From positions 4,092,001 to 4,156,000 of the forward strand of contig NZ_CP104861.1 of the NCBI RefSeq assembly GCF_025426255.1: DNA of 64,000 nucleotides. The letters are read 5' to 3'. Position numbers and translations under genes: made by a program. Shown here in pieces: positions 27,295 to 36,658 of the stretch. This DNA is from Pseudomonas fragi. Lineage in GTDB: Bacteria; Pseudomonadota; Gammaproteobacteria; Pseudomonadales; Pseudomonadaceae. The notes beneath the pieces were generated by a model. The model did not search any database, was not told where the DNA came from, and saw nothing but the letters and a program-made list of their open reading frames with translations. How positions within the stretch are numbered: the first letter of the stretch is position 1; every line of letters begins with the position of its first letter.

Positions 27295-29886
27295 ATGTCA
27301 TCGCGTAAATTTGGACTCAACCTGGTGGTGGTATTGGCCATCGCCGCCCTGTTCACAGGCTTCTGGGCGCTGATTAATCGCCCGGTTTCTGCACCGAACT
27401 GGCCCGAGCAAATCTCCGGCTTTTCGTACTCGCCGTTCCAGCAAGGCCAGTACCCGCAGAAAGACCAATACCCGACCGACGATGAAATGCGTCGCGATCT
27501 GGAAATCATGAGCAAGCTGACCGACAACATTCGGACCTACTCGGTCGACGGCACCTTGGGTGATATCCCCAAGCTGGCGGAAGAATTCGGTTTGCGCGTG
27601 ACCATCGGGATCTGGATCAGCCCTGATCTGGAGCGCAACGAACGCGAAATCCAGAGAGCCATCGAACTGGCCAATAACTCGCGCAGCGTGGTGCGGGTTG
27701 TGGTGGGTAACGAAGCCCTGTTCCGCGAAGAAATCACCCCTGAAGACCTGATCGTGTTGCTGGATCGGGTTCGCGCTGCAGTCAAGGTACCGGTCACTAC
27801 GTCCGAGCAATGGCATATCTGGGAGAAATACCCGCAACTGGCCAAGCACGTTGACCTGATCGCCGCGCACATTCTGCCGTACTGGGAATTTATCCCGGTG
27901 GACGAGGCGGGGCAGTTTGTACTGGACCGTGCTCGCGACCTGAAAAAGATGTTCCCGAAAAAACCACTGCTGCTGTCGGAGGTTGGCTGGCCGAGCAATG
28001 GCCGCATGCGCGGTGGCGCTGATGCCACTCCGGCCGACCAGGCGATTTACCTGCGTACACTGGTCAACACCCTGAACCGTCGCGGTTACAACTACTTTGT
28101 GATCGAAGCCTTCGACCAGCCGTGGAAGGCCAGCGATGAAGGCTCGGTGGGCGCGTACTGGGGCGTGTACAACGCTGCTCGTCAGCAAAAATTCAACTTT
28201 GAAGGCCCGGTGGTCGCGATTCCACAGTGGCGCGTGCTGGCAATTGGCTCAGTGGTCATGGGCCTGCTGTCGCTGGCACTGCTGCTGATCGACGGTTCGG
28301 CCTTGCGCCAGCGTGGCCGAACCTTCCTGACCTTTACCGCGTTCCTGTGCGGGTCGGTGCTGGTCTGGATCGGTTACGACTACAGCCAGCAATACAGCAC
28401 CTGGTTTAGCCTGACCGTGGGCTTCTTGCTCGGATTGGGTGCACTCGGGGTGTTTATCGTCCTGCTTACCGAGGCCCATGAACTGGCCGAGGCGGTATGG
28501 ACGCACAAACGGCGACGGGAATTTTTACCGGTCGAAGCCGACGATGCCTATCGCCCGAAAGTCTCGATCCATGTGCCGTGCTACAACGAGCCGCCGGAGA
28601 TGGTCAAACAGACCCTCGACGCCCTCGCGAACCTCGACTATCCCGATTTCGAAGTGTTGATCATCGACAACAACACCAAGGACCCGGCGGTCTGGGAGCC
28701 GGTGCGCGACTACTGCGCCACCCTCGGCCCACGCTTCAAGTTCTTCCACGTCGCGCCTCTGGCTGGCTTCAAGGGCGGCGCGTTGAACTACCTGATCCCG
28801 CACACCGCGCCGGATGCCGAAGTGATCGCGGTGATCGACTCCGATTACTGCGTGGACCGCAACTGGCTCAAGCACATGGTGCCGCACTTTGCCGACCCGA
28901 AAATCGCCATCGTGCAATCGCCCCAGGACTACCGCGACCAGAACGAAAGCAAGTTCAAGAAGCTCTGCTACTCGGAATACAAGGGCTTCTTCCATATCGG
29001 TATGGTCACCCGCAACGACCGTGACGCGATCATTCAGCACGGCACCATGACCATGACCCGACGCTCCGTGCTCGAAGAGCTCGGCTGGGCGGACTGGTGC
29101 ATCTGTGAAGACGCCGAGCTGGGCCTGCGCGTGTTCGAAAAAGGTTATTCAGCAGCTTATTCGCACAATAGCTACGGCAAGGGCCTGATGCCTGACACCT
29201 TTATCGACTTCAAGAAACAGCGGTTCCGCTGGGCCTACGGTGCGATTCAGATTATCAAGCGTCACACCTCCAGCCTGCTACGCGGCAAAGACACGGAACT
29301 GACCCGTGGTCAGCGCTATCACTTCCTTGCGGGCTGGTTGCCGTGGGTGGCCGATGGCATGAACATCTTCTTCACCGTGGGTGCCCTGTTGTGGTCGGCG
29401 GCAATGATTATTGTGCCGACGCGGGTCGATCCGCCGCTGCTGATTTTCGCTATCCCGCCATTGGCACTGTTTGTGTTCAAGGTTGGCAAGATCATCTTCC
29501 TGTACCGTCGTGCAGTGGGGGTTAACCTCAAGGATGCATTTGCCGCGGCTCTGGCCGGGCTGGCGTTGTCCCATACCATCGCCAAAGCGGTGCTCTACGG
29601 GTTCTTCACCACCAGCATTCCGTTCTTCCGTACACCTAAAAACGCCGATAACCACGGCTTTTGGGTCGCGATCTCGGAAGCCCGCGAAGAAGTGTTCATC
29701 ATGCTGCTGCTTTGGGGCGCTGCGCTGGGGATCTTCCTGGTACAAGGCCTGCCAAGCAACGACATGCGTTTCTGGGTGGTGATGCTGCTGGTGCAATCGC
29801 TGCCGTATCTGGCGGCGTTGATCATGGCCTTTATGTCTTCGTTGCCCAAACCGGTCGAAGAAGCAGAAGAACAACCTGCTGCATAA
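27295..29886 (+). CDS. ndvB: GH17-GT2 fusion, cyclic/periplasmic beta-glucan synthase
   Basis: An 863-residue inner-membrane protein related to P. aeruginosa NdvB, which makes periplasmic beta-1,3-glucans linked to biofilm antibiotic tolerance. After one membrane segment (8-27) comes a periplasmic GH17 domain with Glu140 (VVVGNE) and Glu229 (LLSEVGWPS) as the catalytic pair. Three membrane segments (about 310-395) follow, then a cytoplasmic GT2 domain with IDSDY (Asp515, Asp517), CEDAE (Asp606) and QRFRW (642-646), then more membrane helices. Start ATG at 27295. The adjacent dapE and rlmA match the PAO1 neighbourhood as I recall it. Confidence 0.88.
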   Translation: MSSRKFGLNLVVVLAIAALFTGFWALINRPVSAPNWPEQISGFSYSPFQQGQYPQKDQYPTDDEMRRDLEIMSKLTDNIRTYSVDGTLGDIPKLAEEFGLRVTIGIWISPDLERNEREIQRAIELANNSRSVVRVVVGNEALFREEITPEDLIVLLDRVRAAVKVPVTTSEQWHIWEKYPQLAKHVDLIAAHILPYWEFIPVDEAGQFVLDRARDLKKMFPKKPLLLSEVGWPSNGRMRGGADATPADQAIYLRTLVNTLNRRGYNYFVIEAFDQPWKASDEGSVGAYWGVYNAARQQKFNFEGPVVAIPQWRVLAIGSVVMGLLSLALLLIDGSALRQRGRTFLTFTAFLCGSVLVWIGYDYSQQYSTWFSLTVGFLLGLGALGVFIVLLTEAHELAEAVWTHKRRREFLPVEADDAYRPKVSIHVPCYNEPPEMVKQTLDALANLDYPDFEVLIIDNNTKDPAVWEPVRDYCATLGPRFKFFHVAPLAGFKGGALNYLIPHTAPDAEVIAVIDSDYCVDRNWLKHMVPHFADPKIAIVQSPQDYRDQNESKFKKLCYSEYKGFFHIGMVTRNDRDAIIQHGTMTMTRRSVLEELGWADWCICEDAELGLRVFEKGYSAAYSHNSYGKGLMPDTFIDFKKQRFRWAYGAIQIIKRHTSSLLRGKDTELTRGQRYHFLAGWLPWVADGMNIFFTVGALLWSAAMIIVPTRVDPPLLIFAIPPLALFVFKVGKIIFLYRRAVGVNLKDAFAAALAGLALSHTIAKAVLYGFFTTSIPFFRTPKNADNHGFWVAISEAREEVFIMLLLWGAALGIFLVQGLPSNDMRFWVVMLLVQSLPYLAALIMAFMSSLPKPVEEAEEQPAA

Positions 29887-29901
29887 ATTGACTGCAACCA
29901 C

Positions 29902-29933
29902 TAAACGGCGGCCTCTGGTCGCCGTTTTGCTTT
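29902..29933 (+). terminator. Terminator after ndvB
   Basis: AAACGGCG (29903-29910) pairs with CGCCGTTT (29920-29927) and is followed by TGCTTT. It lies 16 bp after the ndvB stop and upstream of dapE. Confidence 0.65.
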
Positions 29934-29993
29934 AAGATAACCGCCCTTTTGTGCCGTGCCGCCCCGCACCTGTCCCGCTTCGGAGTCCATACC

Positions 29994-31145
29994 ATGACGG
30001 CCCACGCCGACCTTTCGCCGACCCTGCAACTTGCCTGCGATCTGATCCGTCGCCCATCCGTGACGCCGATCGATGCCGACTGCCAGAAGCTGATGATGCA
30101 GCGCCTGGGCGATGCAGGCTTCAAGCTTGAGCCGATGCGCATCGAAGACGTCGACAACTTCTGGGCCACCCACGGCAAACACGAAGGCCCGGTACTGTGC
30201 TTCGCCGGTCACACCGACGTAGTGCCGACCGGCCCGGTGCAAGCCTGGCAAAACGACCCGTTTGATGCGCTGATCGATGAGCACGGCATGCTTTGTGGTC
30301 GTGGTGCTGCCGATATGAAAGGCAGCCTGGCAGCCATGCTGGTGGCTGCTGAGCGCTTCGTCGCCGACTACCCGGACCACAAGGGTTCGGTCGCATTTCT
30401 GATTACCAGCGACGAAGAAGGCCCGGCCCATCACGGCACCAAGGCGGTGATTGAGCGTTTCGCTGCCCGCAACGAACGTCTGGACTGGTGCATCGTCGGC
30501 GAACCGTCGAGCACCACGCTGGTGGGTGACGTGGTTAAAAACGGCCGGCGCGGCTCGCTGGGCGCCAAGCTCACCGTGCGCGGTGTGCAAGGCCATGTGG
30601 CCTACCCGCATCTGGCCAAGAATCCGATTCATCTCGCAGTACCCGCACTGACCGAACTGGCCGCCGAGCACTGGGACAACGGCAACACCTTTTTCCCGCC
30701 GACCAGCTTCCAGATTTCCAACCTCAACTCCGGTACTGGCGCGACCAACGTGATCCCCGGTGATCTGGTAGCGGTGTTCAACTTCCGCTTCTCGACCGAA
30801 TCCACCGTTGAAGGCCTGCAAAAACGCGTGGCGGACATTCTGGACAAGCACGGTCTGGACTGGCACATCGAGTGGGCGCTGTCCGGGCTGCCATTCCTGA
30901 CCGAGCCAGGCGCTCTGCTGGACGCGGTATCGTCGAGCATCAAGCAGGTGACCGGCCGCGAAACCAAAGCCTCCACCAGCGGCGGCACGTCCGATGGGCG
31001 CTTTATCGCCACCCTGGGCACGCAAGTTGTAGAGCTGGGGCCGGTCAACGCGACCATTCACCAGGTCAACGAACGGGTTCTTGCCAGCGATCTTGATGTG
31101 CTGACCGAAATCTACTACCAGACCCTGATCAAGTTGCTCGCCTGA
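29994..31145 (+). CDS. dapE: Succinyl-diaminopimelate desuccinylase
   Basis: DapE hydrolyses N-succinyl-LL-DAP to LL-DAP and succinate. The M20 di-zinc site is visible: His73 and Asp75 in AGHTDVVP, Asp107 in RGAADMKG, and the catalytic pair Glu141-Glu142 in TSDEEGPAHHG. The start at 29994 (MTAHADLSPTLQL) gives 383 residues, the normal size. Its TGA overlaps the rlmA ATG by one base. Confidence 0.97.
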   Translation: MTAHADLSPTLQLACDLIRRPSVTPIDADCQKLMMQRLGDAGFKLEPMRIEDVDNFWATHGKHEGPVLCFAGHTDVVPTGPVQAWQNDPFDALIDEHGMLCGRGAADMKGSLAAMLVAAERFVADYPDHKGSVAFLITSDEEGPAHHGTKAVIERFAARNERLDWCIVGEPSSTTLVGDVVKNGRRGSLGAKLTVRGVQGHVAYPHLAKNPIHLAVPALTELAAEHWDNGNTFFPPTSFQISNLNSGTGATNVIPGDLVAVFNFRFSTESTVEGLQKRVADILDKHGLDWHIEWALSGLPFLTEPGALLDAVSSSIKQVTGRETKASTSGGTSDGRFIATLGTQVVELGPVNATIHQVNERVLASDLDVLTEIYYQTLIKLLA

Positions 31146-31954
31146 TGCTTGCCTGCCCAATCTGCTCCGAGCCGCTGCATGCGGTCGACAATGGCGTGGC
31201 CTGCCCAGCCGGGCATAGCTTTGACCGTGCCCGCCAGGGTTATTTGAACCTGCTGGCAGTGCAACACAAAAACAGCCGCGACCCTGGCGACAACCAGGCC
31301 ATGGTCGAGGCCCGCCGCGACTTTCTCAACGCTGGCCATTACGCACCGGTGGCCAAACGCCTGGCGGAATTGGCAGCCGAACGCGCACCGCAACGCTGGC
31401 TCGACATCGGCTGTGGCGAGGGTTACTACACCGCGCAAATCGCCGAGGCGCTGCCCAACGCGGATGGCTACGCGCTGGATATCTCCCGCGAAGCGGTCAA
31501 GCGCGCCTGCAAACGCAACCCGCAACTGACCTGGTTGATCGCCAGCATGGCCCGCGTGCCTATGGCCGACGCCAGTTGCCAGTTTTTGGCCAGCGTATTC
31601 AGCCCGCTGGATTGGCTCGAAGCCAAGCGCCTGCTGACCCCGGGCGGCGGCCTGATGCGTATCGGCCCAACCCGCGGGCATTTGATGCAATTGCGCGAAC
31701 GGCTGTACGACGAAGTACGCGACTATGCCGACGACAAACACCTGGCCCTGGTGCCCGAAGGCATGCAGTTGCAACACAGCGAAACCCTGGAGTTCACACT
31801 CAGCTTGAGCGAACCCCAGGATCGCGCCAACCTGCTGGCCATGACCCCCCATGGCTGGCGCGCCAGCGCCGAGCGTCGGGCCCAGGTCATCGAACACCCC
31901 GAGCCTTTAGTGGTGACGGTTTCGATGCGCTACGATTACTTCGTTCTTCAATAA
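31145..31954 (+). CDS. rlmA: 23S rRNA (guanine-N1)-methyltransferase RlmA
   Basis: RlmA methylates N1 of G745 in 23S rRNA helix 35. An N-terminal zinc knuckle is formed by Cys4, Cys7, Cys20 and His24 (CPICSEPL and CPAGHSFD), and the SAM-binding motif is WLDIGCGEGYY. It has 269 residues. It overlaps dapE, so the two are co-translated. Confidence 0.93.
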   Translation: MLACPICSEPLHAVDNGVACPAGHSFDRARQGYLNLLAVQHKNSRDPGDNQAMVEARRDFLNAGHYAPVAKRLAELAAERAPQRWLDIGCGEGYYTAQIAEALPNADGYALDISREAVKRACKRNPQLTWLIASMARVPMADASCQFLASVFSPLDWLEAKRLLTPGGGLMRIGPTRGHLMQLRERLYDEVRDYADDKHLALVPEGMQLQHSETLEFTLSLSEPQDRANLLAMTPHGWRASAERRAQVIEHPEPLVVTVSMRYDYFVLQ

Positions 31955-32034
31955 CCAACTTTACGGTCAGGGGCATACGCCCTTGATCCGATTAATCCGC
32001 GAGTGGATTTTTCAGACCCACAGTGAGGACATCC

Positions 32035-32412
32035 ATGCGCCAACCCGATATCGAGATTTACCTGAAAGAAGCGGTCACTTACAAAGACGTCGAAGCCTGG
32101 CTCGCGAAAGTGCTGGGCCCGTGCACGGAATGGAAAAAGAAAGGCGAAACCTGGAAGTGCACCGCAGGCGACGTACCCGTTACCTGGATGCCAAAAGCCG
32201 TCGGCAAATGGAACAGCCTGTATCTGGACAGCGATAAAACGCCGTGGGAAGACGACATCACTTGCGCCCATGCAGCCTTTAAAGCGCTGAACGTGGAAGT
32301 ACGTTGCGCGCCGGGTAGCTGGGTCGAAGAACAGGGCGAGGCCGACGCCGACCGCTGGATTCGTATCAGCGAAGACGGCCAGGAAGAAATCACCTGGAAA
32401 ACTGGTTCCTGA
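32035..32412 (+). CDS. Trp-rich conserved protein of unknown function
   Basis: A 125-residue soluble acidic protein with no signal peptide. I choose the ATG at 32035 (MRQPDIEIYL), preceded by GTGAGGAC. It contains nine tryptophans (residues 22, 33, 40, 51, 59, 71, 96, 108 and 121) and four cysteines (30, 42, 77 and 91), an unusual composition. I recall homologues throughout Pseudomonas next to rlmA and the cold-shock gene, but no function. It follows rlmA after 80 bp, possibly as the last gene of the dapE operon. Confidence 0.8.
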   Translation: MRQPDIEIYLKEAVTYKDVEAWLAKVLGPCTEWKKKGETWKCTAGDVPVTWMPKAVGKWNSLYLDSDKTPWEDDITCAHAAFKALNVEVRCAPGSWVEEQGEADADRWIRISEDGQEEITWKTGS

Positions 32413-32417
32413 GTGCC

Positions 32418-32562
32418 GTAGCAGCTGCCGAAGGAACGAGGCTGCGTTCGGCGGCGAAGCCGTCGTAGAACGTGAGCGCGCAGCTTATCTGAGCCTGCGC
32501 GTGGCCTGACTTTACGACGGCTACGCCGCCGAACGCAGCCTCGTTCCTACGGCAGCTGCTGC
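32418..32562. repeat. REP pair, family A
   Basis: GTAGCAGCTGCCGAAGG at the left and CGGCAGCTGCTGC at the right, with internal TTCGGCGGCGAAGCCG and CGGCTACGCCGCCGAACG hairpins. It lies in the convergent junction of the Trp-rich protein gene and the cold-shock gene. Confidence 0.9.
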
Positions 32563-32572
32563 AAGGCTGGCG

Positions 32573-32782
32573 TTACAACCCCACTACATCCTCGGCCTGC
32601 AAGCCCTTGTCACCGGTGACCTGGGTGTATTCGACCTGCTGGCCTTCAGCCAGACTGCGATGGCCTTCACCGCGAATAGCGCGGTAATGCACAAACACAT
32701 CAGCCCCGTTTTCACACTGAATAAAGCCGTAGCCCTTGGCATCGTTGAACCACTTCACATTGCCTGTTACGCGCGTTGTCAT
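32573..32782 (-). CDS. Cold-shock domain protein
   Basis: A 69-residue single CSD protein that binds single-stranded RNA or DNA. It has KWFNDAKGYGFI (RNP1) and VFVHYRAI (RNP2-like; the commonest residue here is F-x-H-F/Y). It is CspA-like in size but not certain to be cold-induced. It has its own promoter and a leader of about 110 nt and faces a REP element at its 3' end. Confidence 0.95.
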   Translation of the reverse strand: MTTRVTGNVKWFNDAKGYGFIQCENGADVFVHYRAIRGEGHRSLAEGQQVEYTQVTGDKGLQAEDVVGL

Positions 32783-32925
32783 GGAACCTTTCCCCCTTTT
32801 TATTATTGATCGGGCTCGTTAATTGGCCCTTTGAGAACTATCGTTTAACGCTGATCTTTGAAGATTCGGTCTTACGCACAATCGCGAAAGAACACCGAGT
32901 ATAAGTCAGGCAAAAAAACACTCAA
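32783..32925 (-). promoter_or_regulatory. Promoter and long 5' UTR of the cold-shock gene
   Basis: On the minus strand TTGAGT (32920-32925), a 16-bp spacer and TATACT (32898-32903) make a reasonable sigma-70 promoter. Transcription would start near 32891, leaving an untranslated leader of about 108 nt before the ATG. The AAAAAGGGGGAAAGG stretch supplies a strong ribosome-binding site. Long leaders are usual for cold-shock mRNAs. Confidence 0.65.
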
Positions 32926-33022
32926 TCAATATTAGTTCGCCGCTTTTTTGCCGATTTTCCGGAGATACGGCAAACTACCCGACCGAGTAAACACTCGTTT
33001 AATCCACTAACGCAGAAGCCGT

Positions 33023-35533
33023 ATGACCCCCTCCCCGTTCCGCCGCCTTGTATTTGGCGCCCTGCGTCGCTTGCTGTACCTGTGGGTGCGCTCGGAGACG
33101 ATTAATCAGTCTTCCCTTTCCCTGAACCTGGATCGCAGCCGACCGGTGTTCTATGTGTTGCAATCGCCTTCGCTGACCGAACTGGCCGTGGTCGACACCG
33201 AATGTTCCAAGGCCGGTCTGCCGCGCCCGGTATTGCCGGTCGCCGTGGGCGAGATGATTGAGCCTGCCGCCTTCTTTTACCTGACCCCCGAGCCAGACTG
33301 GCTGGGCCGTCAGGACAAGCGCGGGGCACCGCCGGTGTTGACCCGTCTGGTCGACGGCCTGACCCACAATCCGGGCGAAGATGCGCAAATCATTCCAGTC
33401 AGCGTGTTTTGGGGCCAGTCCCCGGACAGCGAATCGAGCCCCTGGAAGCTACTGTTTGCCGACAGCTGGGCAGTGACCGGGCGCCTGCGCCGCATGCTGC
33501 GGATCCTGATACTGGGCCGCAAAACCCGCGTGCAGTTCTCGGCACCGATTCATTTGCGCGAACTGATCGACCTCAACAAAGGCCACGAACGCACCGTGCG
33601 CATGGCCCAACGCATTTTGCGGGTGCACTTTCGCAACCTGAAAACCGCCACCATCGGCCCCGATCTGTCGCACCGTCGCAACCTGGTCAAGGGCCTGGTC
33701 AACGAGCCTGCCGTGCGCCAGGCGATCCTCGATGAAGCCGAGCGCGAGAACATCTCGCCGGACAAGGCCCGAGCCCAGGCGCTGCGCTACGCCAATGAAA
33801 TCGCATCCGACTACACCTACACCGCGATCCGTTTTTTCGAAGTGCTCCTGAGCTGGTTCTGGAACAAGATTTATGACGGGGTCAAGGTCAACCATATCGA
33901 GAGCGTGCAAAAGGTCGCCCAAGGCCACGAAATTATTTACGTGCCGTGCCACCGTAGCCATATCGACTACCTGCTGCTGTCCTACCTGCTGTTTCGCAAT
34001 GGTCTGACCCCGCCGCATGTCGCCGCCGGGATCAACCTGAACATGCCGGTACTGGGCCGCCTGCTGCGTCGGGGCGGGGCTTTTTTCATGCGCCGCACCT
34101 TCAAGGGCAACCCGCTGTACACCTCGGTGTTCAACGAATACATGCATACCTTGTTCACCAAGGGTTTCCCGGTGGAGTACTTCGTCGAAGGCGGTCGCTC
34201 CCGCACCGGGCGCATGCTGCAACCGAAAACCGGAATGCTGGCCATCACCGTACGCAGCTTCTTGCGTTCATCGCGTACACCGATTGTGTTTGTACCGGTG
34301 TACATCGGCTACGAGCGCGTACTCGAGGGTCGTACCTACTTGGGCGAATTGCGCGGTGCGAGCAAGAAGAAAGAATCGATTTTCGATATTTTCAAAGTAA
34401 TTGGCGCCCTTAAAAAACAGAAGTTCGGTCAGGTCGCGGTCAACTTTGGTGAACCGATCAAACTCGCCGAGTTTCTTGAACAAGAGCAACCGGGCTGGCG
34501 CCAGCAGGAACTGGCGCCGCTGTATCGCCCGGAATGGTTGAGCCCAACCACCAATCGCCTGGCTGAAAAGGTTGCTCAGCATTTGAATGAAGCGGCAGCC
34601 ATCAACCCGGTAAACCTGGTGGCGCTGGCCCTGCTTTCCACCACCCGACTGGCACTGGACGAACAGGCTATGGCGCGGGTGCTGGATCTGTATCTGGCCC
34701 TGCTGCGCCGCGTACCCTACTCGCCGCACACCACCTTGCCCGAAGGCGACGGCCGGGCGCTGATCAACCATGTGAAAGACATGAACCTGCTCGCCGAGCA
34801 AAGCGATGCGCTGGGCAAAATCCTTTATCTGGATGAGCAGAACGCAGTCCTGATGACCTATTACCGCAACAACGTGCTGCATATTTTTGCATTGCCTTCG
34901 TTGCTGGCCAGCTTCTTCCAAAGCGCCTCGCGCATGAGCCGCGAACAGATCCTGCGCTACACCCACGCACTGTATCCGTACCTGCAATCGGAGTTGTTTA
35001 TCCGCTGGTCAACGCAAGAACTCGACGGTGTGGTCGACCAGTGGCTCGAGGCTTTTGTCGAACAAGGCTTGTTGCGCTTCGAAAACGGCGTGTACCTGCG
35101 CCCGGCGCCAAGTTCGCGGCATTTTGTACTGCTGACCCTGTTGTCCAGGAGCATTGCGCAAACCCTGCAACGCTTCTACATGGCCATATCCTTGCTGCTC
35201 AACAGTGGTCAGAACACCTTGAGCGCCGAAGAACTGGAAGACTTGTGCACCATGATGGCCCAACGGCTGTCGATCCTGCACGGGCTCAACGCTCCCGAGT
35301 TTTTCGACAAGAGCCTGTTCCGCCACTTTATCCAGACATTGCTTGAAGAAGACGTACTGCGCCGCGATGCCAGCGGTAAGTTGAGCTACCACGAACTGCT
35401 CGGCGAACTGGCCGAAGGCGCCGCCAAACGTGTATTGCCGGCCGAAATTCGCTTGTCGATTCGCCAGGTTGCCTTGCACCGCAGCGAAGACCCACAAGAG
35501 CAGCCGCCGCTTTCGCTCGAAAAAACATCTTGA
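33023..35533 (+). CDS. plsB: Glycerol-3-phosphate acyltransferase PlsB
   Basis: PlsB acylates glycerol-3-phosphate at position 1, starting phospholipid synthesis at the inner membrane. The HX4D motif is CHRSHIDYLLL (His310, Asp315), followed by the RRGGAFFMRRTF, EYFVEGGRSRTGRM and PIVFVPVYIGYE blocks, which are motifs II-IV. It has 836 residues, close to family norms. The start ATG lies 240 bp from the divergent cold-shock gene. Confidence 0.97.
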   Translation: MTPSPFRRLVFGALRRLLYLWVRSETINQSSLSLNLDRSRPVFYVLQSPSLTELAVVDTECSKAGLPRPVLPVAVGEMIEPAAFFYLTPEPDWLGRQDKRGAPPVLTRLVDGLTHNPGEDAQIIPVSVFWGQSPDSESSPWKLLFADSWAVTGRLRRMLRILILGRKTRVQFSAPIHLRELIDLNKGHERTVRMAQRILRVHFRNLKTATIGPDLSHRRNLVKGLVNEPAVRQAILDEAERENISPDKARAQALRYANEIASDYTYTAIRFFEVLLSWFWNKIYDGVKVNHIESVQKVAQGHEIIYVPCHRSHIDYLLLSYLLFRNGLTPPHVAAGINLNMPVLGRLLRRGGAFFMRRTFKGNPLYTSVFNEYMHTLFTKGFPVEYFVEGGRSRTGRMLQPKTGMLAITVRSFLRSSRTPIVFVPVYIGYERVLEGRTYLGELRGASKKKESIFDIFKVIGALKKQKFGQVAVNFGEPIKLAEFLEQEQPGWRQQELAPLYRPEWLSPTTNRLAEKVAQHLNEAAAINPVNLVALALLSTTRLALDEQAMARVLDLYLALLRRVPYSPHTTLPEGDGRALINHVKDMNLLAEQSDALGKILYLDEQNAVLMTYYRNNVLHIFALPSLLASFFQSASRMSREQILRYTHALYPYLQSELFIRWSTQELDGVVDQWLEAFVEQGLLRFENGVYLRPAPSSRHFVLLTLLSRSIAQTLQRFYMAISLLLNSGQNTLSAEELEDLCTMMAQRLSILHGLNAPEFFDKSLFRHFIQTLLEEDVLRRDASGKLSYHELLGELAEGAAKRVLPAEIRLSIRQVALHRSEDPQEQPPLSLEKTS

Positions 35534-35545
35534 TAGGAGCTCCCC

Positions 35546-35944
35546 ATGAAAAAAGTACTTTTACTCAGCCTCACAGCCCTGCTCGGAGCCTGTAGTTCCA
35601 TGACCTCAGCCCCGCAAGCGTCCCTCGACGGTGAAGTGTTTTACCTGCAACGTATTGCCCTGCCGCCTACGGCTACACTGGAAGTGAGCTTGCAGGATGT
35701 CTCGCTGGCCGACGCTCCGGCGGTAACGCTTGCCAAGCAAAGTGGCCAAATCAACGGTCAGGTGCCACTACCGTTCCACCTGACTTATGACCCGGCGCAG
35801 GTCAAGCCCGGCCATACCTATGCGGTGAGTGCGCGGATTGAAGAGAATGGCCAGTTGCTGTTTATCAGCACTGAGCGCAACAGCGTCGACCTGAATGCAA
35901 AAACCCTGCAACCGATCCGTTTGCGTGTGGATCAGGTTCGCTAA
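35546..35944 (+). CDS. YbaY-family lipoprotein
   Basis: A 132-residue outer-membrane-directed lipoprotein: signal MKKVLLLSLTALLGAC with the lipobox LLGAC. The rest is beta-rich (GEVFYLQRIALPPTATLEVSL ... LPFHLTYD), typical of the YbaY/YscW-like fold. Family function is unclear. It starts 12 bp after plsB with AGGAGCT upstream, so it is probably co-transcribed with plsB. Confidence 0.85.
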   Translation: MKKVLLLSLTALLGACSSMTSAPQASLDGEVFYLQRIALPPTATLEVSLQDVSLADAPAVTLAKQSGQINGQVPLPFHLTYDPAQVKPGHTYAVSARIEENGQLLFISTERNSVDLNAKTLQPIRLRVDQVR

Positions 35945-35959
35945 TCAAGGAGTTACCCC

Positions 35960-36649
35960 ATGCTGCGTCCTTCTCTACGTTTCGCGGGCCTGTGCGCAGG
36001 CCTGCTGATTTCGGCCAACGCGCTGGCGTTGTCGTTGAGCGATCTGTCGCAAAGCGATGCCACTGGCGGCCTTAAAGACGCCCTGACCCAAGGTGCACAG
36101 ATTGCGGTCAAGCAACTGGGTACCCCCGGTGGTTTCAGCAACAACCCCGAGGTCAAGATCGAGTTGCCGGGCAACCTCGGTAAAGTCGCGAAAAAGATGA
36201 AGCAATTCGGCATGGGCGCTCAGGTCGACCAACTTGAAACCAGCATGAACAAGGCCGCAGAAGCGGCCGTGCCACAAGCCCAAGTGTTGTTGGTGAATGC
36301 GGTGAAAAACATGAGCGTGGCAGATGCCAAGGGCATCCTCACCGGAGGCCAGGACTCAGCCACCCAGTACCTGAACAAAAGCAGCCGCGAACAGATCCGC
36401 GCCAAGTTCCTGCCAATCGTCAAAGCCGCCACGGACAAGGTTGGTCTGGCCCAGCAGTACAACGCATTCGCAGGGCAAGCAGCCACGCTGGGTGTGGTGG
36501 ACGCCAAAAGCGCCAATATCGAAAGCTACGTGACCGAAAAAGCCCTGGATGGCTTGTTCGAAATGATCGGCAAACAGGAAGAAACCATCCGCCAGAACCC
36601 GGCAGCAGCAGCTACCAGTTTGGCCAAGAAGGTGTTTGGGACGCTTTAA
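35960..36649 (+). CDS. DUF4197 exported protein
   Basis: A 229-residue protein with a Sec signal peptide (ending ANALA) and an alpha-helical DUF4197 domain containing GLKDALTQGAQIAVKQLG and the later FLPIVKAATDKVGLAQQYN region. The function of DUF4197 is not known. It follows the YbaY-like gene by 15 bp with AAGGAG upstream, ending the plsB transcription unit. Confidence 0.85.
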   Translation: MLRPSLRFAGLCAGLLISANALALSLSDLSQSDATGGLKDALTQGAQIAVKQLGTPGGFSNNPEVKIELPGNLGKVAKKMKQFGMGAQVDQLETSMNKAAEAAVPQAQVLLVNAVKNMSVADAKGILTGGQDSATQYLNKSSREQIRAKFLPIVKAATDKVGLAQQYNAFAGQAATLGVVDAKSANIESYVTEKALDGLFEMIGKQEETIRQNPAAAATSLAKKVFGTL

Positions 36650-36658
36650 GAGCAACCC

